Below, in pieces: positions 44,094-53,270 of a stretch of 64,000 nucleotides of DNA. The stretch is from an uncultured Tenacibaculum sp. (GTDB lineage Bacteria; Bacteroidota; Bacteroidia; Flavobacteriales; Flavobacteriaceae). The DNA lies in NCBI GenBank assembly GCA_947498055.1, contig CANMJA010000017.1, positions 28,526-92,525 of the forward strand, written 5' to 3'. The notes beneath the pieces are model-generated. The model was not told the origin of the DNA. It did no database searches and saw nothing but the letters and a program-made list of their open reading frames with translations. The position numbers and the translations under genes are program-made. Every line of letters begins with the position of its first letter. Within the stretch, counting starts at the first letter, position 1.

Positions 44094-45353
44094 ATGAAAA
44101 ATTTATTAGCCAGTATTATTGTAATCTTTATTGCATTTCATAGCTCTTTTGCACAAACAAACAAAATGTTTAAAGATGCTAATTTAGAAAAGCACATATT
44201 AAAAGAGTTAAATAAATCTAAAGGAGCAGCTATCACCAAAGAAGACTTAGCTAGTATAACAAAATTAGAAATTAAAAAAGGTACTATTTCTTCTTTAGAA
44301 GGTATTCAATTTTTAGTAAATCTACAATATCTTCGATTGTATAATTTAAAAATAACAGATATTTCTAAACTGTCAGGCTTAACGAAATTAACTAATTTAA
44401 AGCTAGATAAGAATAATATTAGCGATATATCTCCATTAAAAAACCTAGTTAATTTGAGGAAATTAAAGCTAGCAAATAATAAAATAAAAGATATTTCTCC
44501 TTTAGCAGGTTTGGTGAAAATACATCGTTTAAACCTTTATAACAATGAAATAAATAACATAGAACCTTTAATAGGAATGAATAAATTGGGTTATTTAAAT
44601 TTAGGAAAAACGAAAGGAATTACAGATATCAGTTCGATAAGCAATCATATAAAAATACATACTTTGTTTTTATCAGAGAACAAAATAAAAGATATTTCTC
44701 CTCTAGCTAATTTTACTTCTTTAAAATATGTTGGATTAGAGGATAATAATATTACAGACATTTCTGTTTTAAAAAATATCACCAAAATACAAGCATTAAA
44801 TGTCTCTAAAAATGCGATATCAGATATTTCTATGCTAAACAATCATATGAATTTGGTTAATTTTAAAGCAAATAACAATCAGATATCTAAGGTTTCTTCT
44901 TTACAAAACCTACCTAAGTTAAAATACTTGTATTTATCAAATAATAAGATTTCTGATGTAAGTCAGTTAGAAAAATTAAAAGAAATTGAAGATTTAGAAT
45001 TAAATCATAATCAGATAAAAGACATTTCTCCAATATCTAAAATGATCACGTTAAAAAAATTAAAACTATCCTTTAATAAAATTAGTAAACTTAGTTTTTC
45101 TTCTAATCTTGCACAGTTAGGAGTATTAGAATTAGATGGTAATCAAATTAAAAATGTAAATCCAATTGCAAAATTAAAAGGATTGTATTTTTTAACGATA
45201 AAGTCTAACCAAATAGCAGATTATAAAAAACTTTCTGAACTTCCTAAAATAGGATACATAAATTTAGAAAACAATAAGGTTACCAATAAGAAGCAAAATG
45301 CAAGCTTTCGTAAAAAATGTAAAATAAAATTAAAAGGAAATCCATTACGATAA
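44094..45353 (+). CDS. Secreted leucine-rich-repeat protein 2
   Basis: A 419-residue paralogue of the preceding gene: signal peptide (ending SSFAQ), helical cap (FKDANLEKHILKELNKSKGA), then about fifteen internalin-type repeats, many ending IKDISPL or ISDISPL. Internally repeated DNA makes recombination likely. The role is probably protein or glycan binding outside the cell. Confidence 0.85.
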   Translation: MKNLLASIIVIFIAFHSSFAQTNKMFKDANLEKHILKELNKSKGAAITKEDLASITKLEIKKGTISSLEGIQFLVNLQYLRLYNLKITDISKLSGLTKLTNLKLDKNNISDISPLKNLVNLRKLKLANNKIKDISPLAGLVKIHRLNLYNNEINNIEPLIGMNKLGYLNLGKTKGITDISSISNHIKIHTLFLSENKIKDISPLANFTSLKYVGLEDNNITDISVLKNITKIQALNVSKNAISDISMLNNHMNLVNFKANNNQISKVSSLQNLPKLKYLYLSNNKISDVSQLEKLKEIEDLELNHNQIKDISPISKMITLKKLKLSFNKISKLSFSSNLAQLGVLELDGNQIKNVNPIAKLKGLYFLTIKSNQIADYKKLSELPKIGYINLENNKVTNKKQNASFRKKCKIKLKGNPLR

Positions 45354-45526
45354 ATAAAAGTTTATTTGTTATTAGGTGTTTTTTATACTGAGAGAGTTTT
45401 TAAATCTAAAGATGTTTTTATCAAATAGAAAGAAAGTAAATAAAAGAAAGCAGTACTCTTAATTACTTTTTTAAAGTATCTTGTCGTTTGTAAAAGAAGA
45501 TTAAAAAAAACTATACAGGTAATAAA

Positions 45527-46498
45527 ATGAAGTTATACCCAATAAAGTTTGAGCCCATTTTAAAAGAAAAGATTTGGGGAGGTGAAAAGTTAATACAAAC
45601 TTTTAAAAAGAAATCTAGCAAAACTAATATTGGAGAAAGTTGGGAGGTTTCAGATGTTAAAGGAGCTATATCTATAGTTGCAAATGGAGTTTTAAAAGGA
45701 AAAACATTAAAACAATTAATACGCACCTATAAAGGAGATTTTGTTGGAGACAAAGTTTATAAGAAATTTGGAGAAGCTTTTCCTATTTTAATTAAGTTTA
45801 TAGATGCTAAAACACCATTATCTATTCAAGTACACCCAAATAATGAATTAGCTAAAGAACGCCACGATTCTTTTGGTAAAAATGAAATGTGGTATATTAT
45901 GGATAGCGATGAAGATGCCGAGTTAATTATCGGTTTTACTAAAGAAGTATCACAAAAAGAATATGTAGCAGCCTTAGAAGAAGGAAATATTTTAGATATT
46001 TTAAATGCTGAAAAAGTAAAAAAAGGAGATGCTTTTTACATTCCAACAGGCAGAGTTCATGCCATAGGAGCAGGAACTGTTTTGGCAGAAATACAACAAA
46101 CTTCAGATATTACCTATCGAATTTATGATTACGAGAGAGTAGATAAAATATCAGGAAAACAAAGAGAGTTACACACAGAACAAGCTTTAAAAGCAATAGA
46201 TTTTACAGTACATGAAAATTATAAAACTAATTATAGTTTAGAAGAAAATCAATCTTCAAAACTAGTACACTCTCCATACTTTAAAACAGATATCATTGCA
46301 TTAAAAACAACAGTTGAAAAAGATTATAGTCAGTTAGATTCTTTTGTAATATATATGTGCGTAGATGGTAGTTTTGAAATAGAATGCGAAAAGGAGAATT
46401 TTTTGGTGCATAAAGGAGAAACAATAGTATTACCAGCAACTATTCAAAAAGTACATTTAAAAGCGACAGATGCAAAAATTTTAGAAGTTTATTTGTGA
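45527..46498 (+). CDS. manA: Mannose-6-phosphate isomerase, class I
   Basis: It interconverts fructose 6-phosphate and mannose 6-phosphate, feeding GDP-mannose and surface glycan synthesis. The 323-residue cupin protein shows the zinc-site motifs SIQVHPNNELA and GKNEMWYIMD, and the later YIPTGRVHAIGAGTVLAEIQ. The length fits the short bacterial class I form. It is monocistronic, with 173 bp upstream that hold no other gene. Confidence 0.94.
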   Translation: MKLYPIKFEPILKEKIWGGEKLIQTFKKKSSKTNIGESWEVSDVKGAISIVANGVLKGKTLKQLIRTYKGDFVGDKVYKKFGEAFPILIKFIDAKTPLSIQVHPNNELAKERHDSFGKNEMWYIMDSDEDAELIIGFTKEVSQKEYVAALEEGNILDILNAEKVKKGDAFYIPTGRVHAIGAGTVLAEIQQTSDITYRIYDYERVDKISGKQRELHTEQALKAIDFTVHENYKTNYSLEENQSSKLVHSPYFKTDIIALKTTVEKDYSQLDSFVIYMCVDGSFEIECEKENFLVHKGETIVLPATIQKVHLKATDAKILEVYL

Positions 46499-46591
46499 TT
46501 TTTTAAGTTTATTAAGACTCATGTCAAATTAGATGTAAGCGCTAATTATCCTGCAAAAAATAAGTATATTTCTGCTTTAAAACAAGAGATA

Positions 46592-46825
46592 ATGGAATTA
46601 CCAAAGAGAGCAGGAGATACTCCAATGCCAGTTGAATTAGAAGCAGGAAAAAACTATGCTTGGTGTACTTGTGGTTTATCTGAAAACCAACCACTATGTG
46701 ACGGTAAACACAGAGGAACAGGAATGAGTCCTACCGTTTTTACAGCAGAAAAAACAGAAACAAAATACTTATGTGCTTGTAAAGTAACTAAAAATGGACC
46801 ATTTTGTGATGGTTCACACAAATAG
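46592..46825 (+). CDS. Double-CDGSH iron-sulfur protein
   Basis: A 77-residue protein with two CDGSH-type motifs, each with three Cys and one His to hold a [2Fe-2S] cluster: CTCGLSENQPLCDGKH and CACKVTKNGPFCDGSH. Tandem miner-type CDGSH proteins of this length are common in bacteria and are thought to act in electron transfer or cluster handling in the cytosol. The gene is followed by a strong terminator. Confidence 0.93.
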   Translation: MELPKRAGDTPMPVELEAGKNYAWCTCGLSENQPLCDGKHRGTGMSPTVFTAEKTETKYLCACKVTKNGPFCDGSHK

Positions 46826-46854
46826 TAAATATCAAAAGACATATATAATATTTT

Positions 46855-46885
46855 AAAACGAAGAGCTAAACTCTTCGTTTTTTTT
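46855..46885 (+). terminator. Terminator after the CDGSH gene
   Basis: An 11-bp stem AAAACGAAGAG/CTCTTCGTTTT with loop CTAAA and a T run. The T run merges with the -7 box of recQ. Confidence 0.85.
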
Positions 46886-46892
46886 ATTTTTG
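46885..46892 (+). promoter_or_regulatory. -7 box of recQ
   Basis: TATTTTTG matches TAnnTTTG and ends 4 bp before the recQ ATG, so the mRNA would be leaderless or nearly so. Confidence 0.4.
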
Positions 46893-46896
46893 TTCT

Positions 46897-49017
46897 ATGG
46901 TAGAAATTAGCGAAAAAGAATTATTAGAAAAATTAAAAGTTAACTTTGGGTATGACAGTTTTCGGTTAAAGCAAAAAACGATTATAGAAAATATATTAGC
47001 GAAAAAAGATACGTTAGTAATTATGCCTACAGGTGGAGGAAAATCTATCTGTTTTCAATTACCAGCGTTATTTTTTCAGGGAATAACAATCGTTATTTCC
47101 CCTTTAATAGCTTTAATGAAAGACCAGGTAGATAGTTTAAAAGCAAACGGAATACCAGCAACTTATTACAATAGCAGCCAGTCACAACAAGAACAGCAAG
47201 CAGTTTTTAATGCAGTAGCAAATAAAACCATAAAACTATTATATGTAGCTCCAGAAAGTTTACCATTATTACAAAACATACTAAATCAAAACTATGTAAG
47301 CTGTGTAGCGATAGATGAAGCACACTGTATTTCTGCATGGGGACACGATTTTAGACCTTCATACAAGCAGTTATCTTTTCTGAAAAAATCGTTACCTGAG
47401 GTGCCAATTGTAGCATTAACTGCAACAGCCGATAAAGCTACGCAGGAAGATATTTTAGGACAATTATCTGTGCCACACGCTACAAAATTTGTAAGTTCTT
47501 TTAACAGAGAAAACATTGCCTTAGAAGTTAGACCAGCAAACGATAGAGTACAACAAATTATAAAATTTATTCAAAAACGACCTTCAGAATCGGGAATTGT
47601 TTATTGTTTAAGTAGAAAAGCAACCGAGCAGTTAGCTAGTAAATTACAACAAAAAGGAATCGATGCAAAAGCATATCATGCAGGTTTAACGTTTGATGAG
47701 CGAGCAAAAACGCAAGAAGATTTTATAAAAGATGAAGTAGCCATTATTTGTGCAACCATTGCTTTTGGTATGGGTATCGATAAATCGAATGTACGTTGGG
47801 TAATTCATTATAATATGCCTAAAAATATAGAAGGTTATTATCAAGAAATAGGTCGTGCTGGACGAGACGGTTTGCCTTCACAAGCTTTATTATTTCATAG
47901 TTATGCAGATGTCATTCAGTTACGTCAATTTATAGCAAATACAGGAAATAAAGAAGTACAAGAAGCCAAGTTAGAGCGTATGAAACAATTTTCAGAAGCT
48001 ACTGTTTGTAGGCGAAAAATTTTATTAAGTTACTTTGGCGAGTTGATAGAAGAAAATTGCGGAAACTGTGATGTTTGTAAAAATCCGCCAAAATTTTTCG
48101 ATGGCACCATCATTGCTCAAAAGGCATTATCGGCTATTTATCGTTTACAGCAAAAAGAAGCAATGGGTACCGTTATAGATGTAGTAAGAGGAGCAAAAAA
48201 CGCTGCGGTGTACGATAAAAATTACCAAACTTTAAAAACATATGGAGTTGGTCGAGATATTTCTTGGCAACATTGGCAACACTATATTGTTCAGTTAATT
48301 AACCAAGGATATTGCCAAATAGCCTTTCATTTAAATAACGTACTACAATTAACAGATTTTTCTAAAAAAATATTGTTTGATGGTGAAAAAGTACAATTAA
48401 CAACGCCAGTTGAATTTAAGAAAGAAACAAAAACAGCAGCAAGAGAGAGAAAATCGAAAGCAAAAAGAACACCAGCATTACAAGATAGTTTATTTGAACG
48501 TTTACGAAAGTTACGTTATCGTATAGCGCAAGAAGAAGATATAGCTGCTTATTTGGTGTTTAGTGATGCTACTTTAAGACAATTAGAAATAGAACGTCCG
48601 CAAACGGATGACGAGTTTTTAGCAATTAGTGGAGTAGGACAGCGTAAATTAGAAGTGTATGGAGGAGAGTTTATGGAAGAAATTAACACTTTTATAAAAG
48701 AAAAGAAGAAAGGAAAAAAAGATACCACACTAGAAACATTTAAGTTATATAAAGAAGGTTTTTCTATTGAAGAAATAGCAGTCAAGAGAAAATTAAAAGC
48801 GCAGACTATTTTTTCACATTTATCTAAATTATATTTAGAAGGTAAAGATGTAAGTTTAGATGAGTTTATTGATGCTAATACTTTAAAACTAATAGGAAAT
48901 GCAAAAAAAGTATTAAAGAACGAAACAGCTTTAAAACCTTATTTCGAATTTTTAGGAGAGAAAATTTCTTATGAACAAATACGAATTGGGCTTACTATCT
49001 TACAGAAGAAAAGATAA
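46897..49017 (+). CDS. recQ: ATP-dependent DNA helicase RecQ
   Basis: A 3'-5' DNA helicase of recombination and fork repair, 706 residues. Motifs in order: Q/0 region FGYDSFRLKQKTII, Walker A MPTGGGKS (about 44-51), DEAH box AIDEAHCISAWGHDFRPSY (about 138), motif VI QEIGRAGRDG (about 325), zinc-binding cysteines (CRRK, then CGNCDVC, about 370-395), RQC winged helix, HRDC domain (about 515-590) and a C-terminal helix-turn-helix segment (EEIAVKRKLKAQTIFSHLSK) common in Bacteroidota RecQ. All parts are intact. Confidence 0.96.
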   Translation: MVEISEKELLEKLKVNFGYDSFRLKQKTIIENILAKKDTLVIMPTGGGKSICFQLPALFFQGITIVISPLIALMKDQVDSLKANGIPATYYNSSQSQQEQQAVFNAVANKTIKLLYVAPESLPLLQNILNQNYVSCVAIDEAHCISAWGHDFRPSYKQLSFLKKSLPEVPIVALTATADKATQEDILGQLSVPHATKFVSSFNRENIALEVRPANDRVQQIIKFIQKRPSESGIVYCLSRKATEQLASKLQQKGIDAKAYHAGLTFDERAKTQEDFIKDEVAIICATIAFGMGIDKSNVRWVIHYNMPKNIEGYYQEIGRAGRDGLPSQALLFHSYADVIQLRQFIANTGNKEVQEAKLERMKQFSEATVCRRKILLSYFGELIEENCGNCDVCKNPPKFFDGTIIAQKALSAIYRLQQKEAMGTVIDVVRGAKNAAVYDKNYQTLKTYGVGRDISWQHWQHYIVQLINQGYCQIAFHLNNVLQLTDFSKKILFDGEKVQLTTPVEFKKETKTAARERKSKAKRTPALQDSLFERLRKLRYRIAQEEDIAAYLVFSDATLRQLEIERPQTDDEFLAISGVGQRKLEVYGGEFMEEINTFIKEKKKGKKDTTLETFKLYKEGFSIEEIAVKRKLKAQTIFSHLSKLYLEGKDVSLDEFIDANTLKLIGNAKKVLKNETALKPYFEFLGEKISYEQIRIGLTILQKKR

Positions 49018-49040
49018 AAGATTAATATCGTCACTCAAAA

Positions 49041-49727
49041 ATGGAAATCGAGATTAAAAATACAATACTTCATATAGCTAATAAATATAATTTAAAAGAA
49101 AGAGCTATTAATTCTATAGATGCTATTATTGATATAGCTATTAAAGAAGATCTGGAGGTTGATGTTGATTTTTTAGAAGGGAATAATAGGAATGAATTGA
49201 TATATAAATTTGGAAGGTTTGAATTTCAGATTAATGAAAAAGGAGACTCAAAAATTGGAACAAGAATTAATATTTATTCTAAAAGATTATATGGGCCTAA
49301 TTTTGATTGCCCTGTTGGTTACTATATTGAGTATTCAAATATTGAAGGTGAACTTTTAGATGAATTTATAAATTTTGATTGGTCACCAATTAGTTTTAGT
49401 ATAGATTATTATATTGAACGAATAAAAAAACGAACACCTCTTAGGTTTTATAGAAGAAATATTCCTGAACATGAATTTGTAACTTATGTAAGTCATATTT
49501 TCTTTTTATTTCAGGGAAGGCAATTTGATATAGTTATTTTGTTTATTAATAGATGTCTTAATTATATTAATAAACCTAATAATTTGAAAAACGATAAAGA
49601 ATATTTGAGTGAATGTTTAGAGTTTTTTAGAGACATATTTTATTTTATAAAGAAAAATAAATTAGTGGATGATAAAAAATTAGAAGCTTACAATATTGAA
49701 GAAATAATAAAACAGGTATCATATTAA
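49041..49727 (+). CDS. Uncharacterised cytosolic protein
   Basis: A 228-residue protein without signal peptide. The first part is alpha/beta (VDVDFLEGNNRNELIYKFGR; GTRINIYSKRLYGPNFDCPV), the second is helical with several aromatic residues. No known family recognised. It lies 23 bp after recQ and 5 bp before the J-domain gene. Confidence 0.6.
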   Translation: MEIEIKNTILHIANKYNLKERAINSIDAIIDIAIKEDLEVDVDFLEGNNRNELIYKFGRFEFQINEKGDSKIGTRINIYSKRLYGPNFDCPVGYYIEYSNIEGELLDEFINFDWSPISFSIDYYIERIKKRTPLRFYRRNIPEHEFVTYVSHIFFLFQGRQFDIVILFINRCLNYINKPNNLKNDKEYLSECLEFFRDIFYFIKKNKLVDDKKLEAYNIEEIIKQVSY

Positions 49728-49732
49728 ATATC

Positions 49733-50440
49733 ATGAACCTTCCAATAGAAAATAATTCAGAATTTGTTTCTACATTAGAAGAGGTTATTAAAACTCTTGA
49801 ATTAGAAATTAAGGAAATAGAGAAGCAATTATTTCCTTTTGAACAATCTCTTCGAAATGCGATAGCAGATCTTTTAGTAGAAGAAAGAGAGTTGACCATT
49901 TTATATAAAAAACAAAAGAAAGCTAAGAAACTAAAAAGATTAGAGCAAAAGAGAAAAGGGAAAAACTACAAAGAACCCACAGGCATAATTCCACTAAAAA
50001 AGAAAGTTGCAGAAAAAGAGAAAGACACTTTAAGAGAGAAAAAAAGATTGTATAAAGAAGCAATGTTATTTGTGCACCCTGATAAGTTTTCAATGCAAGA
50101 AAAAGGGCAGGAAAAAGCAAACGAAGTAACCACTAAACTTATTGAAATATATAAATCAGGAACTTTAGAAGAATTACAAAATTATCACGCGCATATTTTT
50201 AGTGGAAATACAGTCGTAAAACTACAAGAAATACCTTCAAAAATAAAAGTACGTACAGATAACAACGAATACTTGAAAAAAGAAGTAGAACGATTAAAGA
50301 TGGAATTAAAAATGTTGTTAGAGAAATATACTTATAAAGTATTAACGACTTACGAAAAACCGATGTCATTTGTAGAAGAACTTACTACATATTATAATGA
50401 TAGAATTTTTAAACTAAAAAAGAGAACAAGAACGAAATAA
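49733..50440 (+). CDS. Coiled-coil protein with a J-domain-like segment
   Basis: A 235-residue cytosolic protein. Long charged coiled coils (residues 10-100 and 170-205) flank a J-domain-like helix pair with the essential HPD tripeptide: KEAMLFVHPDKFSMQEKGQE followed by ANEVTTKLIEIYKSGTLEEL. J-domains stimulate Hsp70 (DnaK) ATPase. The lack of Gly/Phe and zinc regions makes it a type C DnaJ-like protein. Its partner may be the preceding unknown protein. Confidence 0.7.
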   Translation: MNLPIENNSEFVSTLEEVIKTLELEIKEIEKQLFPFEQSLRNAIADLLVEERELTILYKKQKKAKKLKRLEQKRKGKNYKEPTGIIPLKKKVAEKEKDTLREKKRLYKEAMLFVHPDKFSMQEKGQEKANEVTTKLIEIYKSGTLEELQNYHAHIFSGNTVVKLQEIPSKIKVRTDNNEYLKKEVERLKMELKMLLEKYTYKVLTTYEKPMSFVEELTTYYNDRIFKLKKRTRTK

Positions 50441-50449
50441 TTTTCAACT

Positions 50450-50475
50450 AAAATTTTGGACAGTGTCCTAATTTT
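50450..50475 (+). terminator. Probable terminator after the J-domain gene
   Basis: AAAATTTTGGAC and GTCCTAATTTT pair around AGT with a small mismatch, followed by CTTCT. It starts 10 bp after the stop codon. Confidence 0.5.
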
Positions 50476-50587
50476 CTTCTAGAACCTGATTTCTATGTTT
50501 CATAATGAGTTGTTTTAAAACTAGAATGTTCACAATCGATACCCTCAATAAAAAATTTGAGAAACGGCTGTTATGATATAAAATAGG

Positions 50588-50650
50588 ATTACAACTCGAC
50601 TTTATGAATAAAAAAATTGAAAATCAAAGCATCAGCGTTGGCATAGAGAT
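50588..50650 (-). repeat. Second dispersed repeat family, short inverted copy
   Basis: Its reverse complement (ATCTCTATGCCAACGCTGAT... to ...AGTCGAGTTGTAAT) matches 21313-21374 with only a few changes. Confidence 0.65.
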
Positions 50651-50670
50651 TACTATTTGTAAACAGAAAA

Positions 50671-50731
50671 AACTTCAAATTAGTTCTAGAACACTTTGAC
50701 GTTTAAAATGTTTTAAAACTAATTTGAAGTT
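50671..50731. repeat. Long inverted repeat
   Basis: Perfect 15-bp arms AACTTCAAATTAGTT and AACTAATTTGAAGTT enclose 31 nt. It could be a terminator-like or mobile palindrome; no T tract follows directly. The remaining 350-bp spacer has no gene. Confidence 0.6.
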
Positions 50732-50794
50732 CTATTTAGAGACGATAATTAAAATAATCTTGTTTAAAAGAAAATTTAATTTTATACTATTAAC

Positions 50795-51139
50795 TTATGA
50801 TACTTTAACCATTTTTACAGATAAAATATAAGCTTTAGATTTTATTTTCTTTCCAATTTTTTTATAATTTAATCTCGATTTAATATAATCTTCAATTACA
50901 CTTTTGTCATAATCAGTATCTACAGATAATACAACAATTTCATTTTTATCATTTACCATAAACTCAAGAGTAATTGAAAAATCTCTTTCTAAAATAAAAT
51001 CAGGCTCCTTTAGTAAATTATGTACTTTTTTAGTAAGGATAGAAGTTGTTTTATCAAATGAAGGTTTGTTATTAGCTTTTGCTATAAAACTAAATGATAA
51101 AACTAAAAAAACGGTTAAAATTAATTTAATAGATTTCAT
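50795..51139 (-). CDS. Small secreted protein with a TonB-C-like domain
   Basis: A 114-residue protein with a signal peptide (ending FIAKAN). The mature part resembles the C-terminal domain of TonB-like proteins in this phylum: FSITLEFMVNDKNEIVVLSV followed by DKSVIEDYIKSRLNYKKI. Without membrane anchor or Pro-rich linker it is not a complete TonB. Such stand-alone secreted domains are frequent in Flavobacteriia and of unknown role. The 488 bp upstream (51140-51627) hold no gene. Confidence 0.65.
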   Translation of the reverse strand: MKSIKLILTVFLVLSFSFIAKANNKPSFDKTTSILTKKVHNLLKEPDFILERDFSITLEFMVNDKNEIVVLSVDTDYDKSVIEDYIKSRLNYKKIGKKIKSKAYILSVKMVKVS

Positions 51140-51627
51140 ATAGGAATGTTTTTAAATGTTATGTTTAATTTATTGTCATTTAATACACTGCAAATTTATA
51201 TACAATCTTTAGTTTATATGTTATTATAGTTTTAATAAAAAAAAACAATAAAAAGACTTTAAATCCTTGTTTTTGAGGTTTTTTGATGAGAAAAATATTG
51301 ATTTTTGGTAAAAAATAGTCGTTTTATTGTGAATATGATATTTACTAGATGCAGTTAATAGCATGTAGATAAAAAAAATAAACTTTCCCTTGTAAAATAA
51401 AAATAGAGTCTGAAATTTAAAAAACGATAAGCTTTTAGTAATTTTTATTTGTAAAAAATATAGGGTGATTTTATAAATATGATAGTTAGATAATAGCTTA
51501 TTTATCTAATTGATAAATAAATGAGAAAATCAAAGCGTTCTTATAAATGTAAATTAATTGTAAATAAAAAGTTAATTTAAAGTTAATAGTTTAAAATGTT
51601 TTTATTTTTCAAGTAGATGTTGTTTTG

Positions 51628-52050
51628 TTAGTACAATAATATTAATCCTAAAATGCTAATTATGAGGCATAATGGAGAGAATATTTTTGTGTCTGCTTTT
51701 GAAAACTTTGTATTTTTAATTTTCTTGAAAAAACCAGCGTATTTAAAATCTCCTATTGCGCGTAACATAAAAATAGAAGGTATAAACCAATAGGCTGATT
51801 TTATTACTAAAGAAGGAAAAGAGAAATGAATAGGATAAAATTTAATAAGATACATTACAGCAAAAAAAACGAGTATAAGTGCTACTAGAAAAGTTACAAA
51901 TTTTGGAATTGAAATAATATTAGCATCTATATTTTTTGAGGGAATAACTTTATCTAAACCCCAAATTCCGCCAAATAACCAATAGAAGTGAAAACTAGCT
52001 AGTAAAATAAAAATGAAAAATAAAATGGAAGATAGAATTATTGTGATCAT
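51628..52050 (-). CDS. DUF3995 family membrane protein
   Basis: A 140-residue protein with four membrane helices. The family signature is at the N-terminus: SFHYW-like segment FHFYWLFGGIWGLDKVIPS. The function of DUF3995 is unknown. Its ATG overlaps the end of the broken monooxygenase gene (ATGA), so the two form an operon controlled by the divergent TetR regulator. Confidence 0.8.
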   Translation of the reverse strand: MITIILSSILFFIFILLASFHFYWLFGGIWGLDKVIPSKNIDANIISIPKFVTFLVALILVFFAVMYLIKFYPIHFSFPSLVIKSAYWFIPSIFMLRAIGDFKYAGFFKKIKNTKFSKADTKIFSPLCLIISILGLILLY

Positions 52051-53190
52051 AGAGTTGGAATTTGAAAAAAATTTGCGGTTTGTTTTCTATTCAAGAAAGA
52101 AGGAGTAGAGCGCATAAGATGATTTCTGAGTTTACTTAAAATTGGATTCTCTAAATGAGAAATTTTTCCAATCATCCAGCTAGTATTAACAACTGCATGT
52201 GCTTTTGGTAATCTTATTTTTTGAAATTCTTGAAAAGCATAATTTATATTGTACTTATTTATTAATTCTGAAATTACATATGCATCTTCAATAGCCTGAC
52301 AAGCTCCTTGTCCCATATTAGGAGTTGGTTGTAGCATGTGCAGCATCACCTAATAAACACACGTTTTCTCTGTACCAATTTTTTGTTGGTTTTAAATCTA
52401 ATATTTCTGCAGTATATATTTCTTTTTCGTTAGTAGAATGAATAATCTCATTAACAATTGAATGACAATTTTTAAAATAAGATTGTATCTTGTTGGTTGT
52501 AAGTTCTTCTTTATACTTGTTAAAAGATTTTAAAGCATACCAATACACTTTATTTTCTGCTATTGGAACAAAACCAAAACGATTCGTTTGGTGCCAAACT
52601 TCATTTAACTCGTTTTTATACATAATAGGTAAGTTAAAATTTGTAATACCTCTACAACAAATTTGTTTGGCATTTCTAATAGTATTATTTAGAAATAATT
52701 TTTGACGTACCATCGATTTTAAACCATCTGCAGCAATTAATACAGAAGATTCTATTTTTATTCCATTCTCGAAGACTAATAAGTGTTTTTTTTGTTTTAA
52801 TTCTATGTTTTTTAATCGATGATCTAATTTTAAAGTAGTTTTTTCCAATTTGTCTATTAAAATTTTTTGTAAAATACCTCTGTGAATAGCAATGTTTTTT
52901 ACCTCGTGTTTTTTTTCAAAATAAGATAAATCTACTTTAGAAATTGGGTTCAAATTTTGATTAATAATATTCATCGATGAAATAGAATGCCCATTTTGTT
53001 CTATAATTTTTCTTAGTCCTAGTTTCTCAAATATCTGCATAGCATTACTAGCTAAAATAATACCAGCCCCTGTGGGCTTTATTTCTTTAGCTTGCTCAAA
53101 AACTCTAGTTTTAATACCTTTTTGTTCTAGAGCTATAGCAGTTGTTAAACCTCCTATTCCGCCTCCAATAATATCAATATACATAAGCAA
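52047..53190 (-). pseudogene. FAD-dependent monooxygenase broken by a 4-bp tandem duplication
   Basis: The N-terminal 290 residues show the FAD-binding GGGIGGLTTAIALEQKG, a second FAD motif VLIAADGLKSMVR and the GD motif VCLLGDAAHA. The frame then stops (ATTNS-stop at 52318), while the rest (PNMGQGACQAIEDAYVISEL) continues in another frame to 52047. On the coding strand the break reads CAAC CAAC; on the plus strand GTTG GTTG at 52324-52331. Removing one 4-bp unit restores HATTPNMGQG and a 379-residue enzyme of the UbiH/kynurenine-monooxygenase-like group. It may be recent decay or a reversible switch. Confidence 0.88.
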
Positions 53191-53200
53191 TAATATTCTG

Positions 53201-53220
53201 TTTAGTACAAATGTACTAAA
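53201..53220. promoter_or_regulatory. TetR operator 1
   Basis: TTTAGTACA-AA-TGTACTAAA, two perfect 9-bp arms. It covers the -7 box (TACATTTG) of the monooxygenase promoter. Confidence 0.7.
53208..53215 (-). promoter_or_regulatory. -7 box of the monooxygenase/DUF3995 operon
   Basis: TACATTTG on the minus strand fits TAnnTTTG, 18-24 bp before the two possible ATGs. It lies inside operator 1, so repressor binding would block it. Confidence 0.5.
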
Positions 53221-53234
53221 TAAAATAATTAAGC

Positions 53235-53250
53235 TAGTACAATTGTACTA
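53235..53250. promoter_or_regulatory. TetR operator 2
   Basis: TAGTACAATTGTACTA, a perfect 16-bp palindrome with the same half-site as operator 1. Their centres are 32 bp apart, about three helical turns. Confidence 0.7.
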
Positions 53251-53257
53251 AAATTTA

Positions 53258-53265
53258 TATATTTG
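53258..53265 (+). promoter_or_regulatory. -7 box of the tetR gene
   Basis: TATATTTG ends 5 bp before the ATG at 53271. The predicted start site is at or next to the ATG, which suggests a leaderless mRNA. It lies beside operator 2, so self-repression is likely. Confidence 0.45.
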
Positions 53266-53270
53266 TTGTA

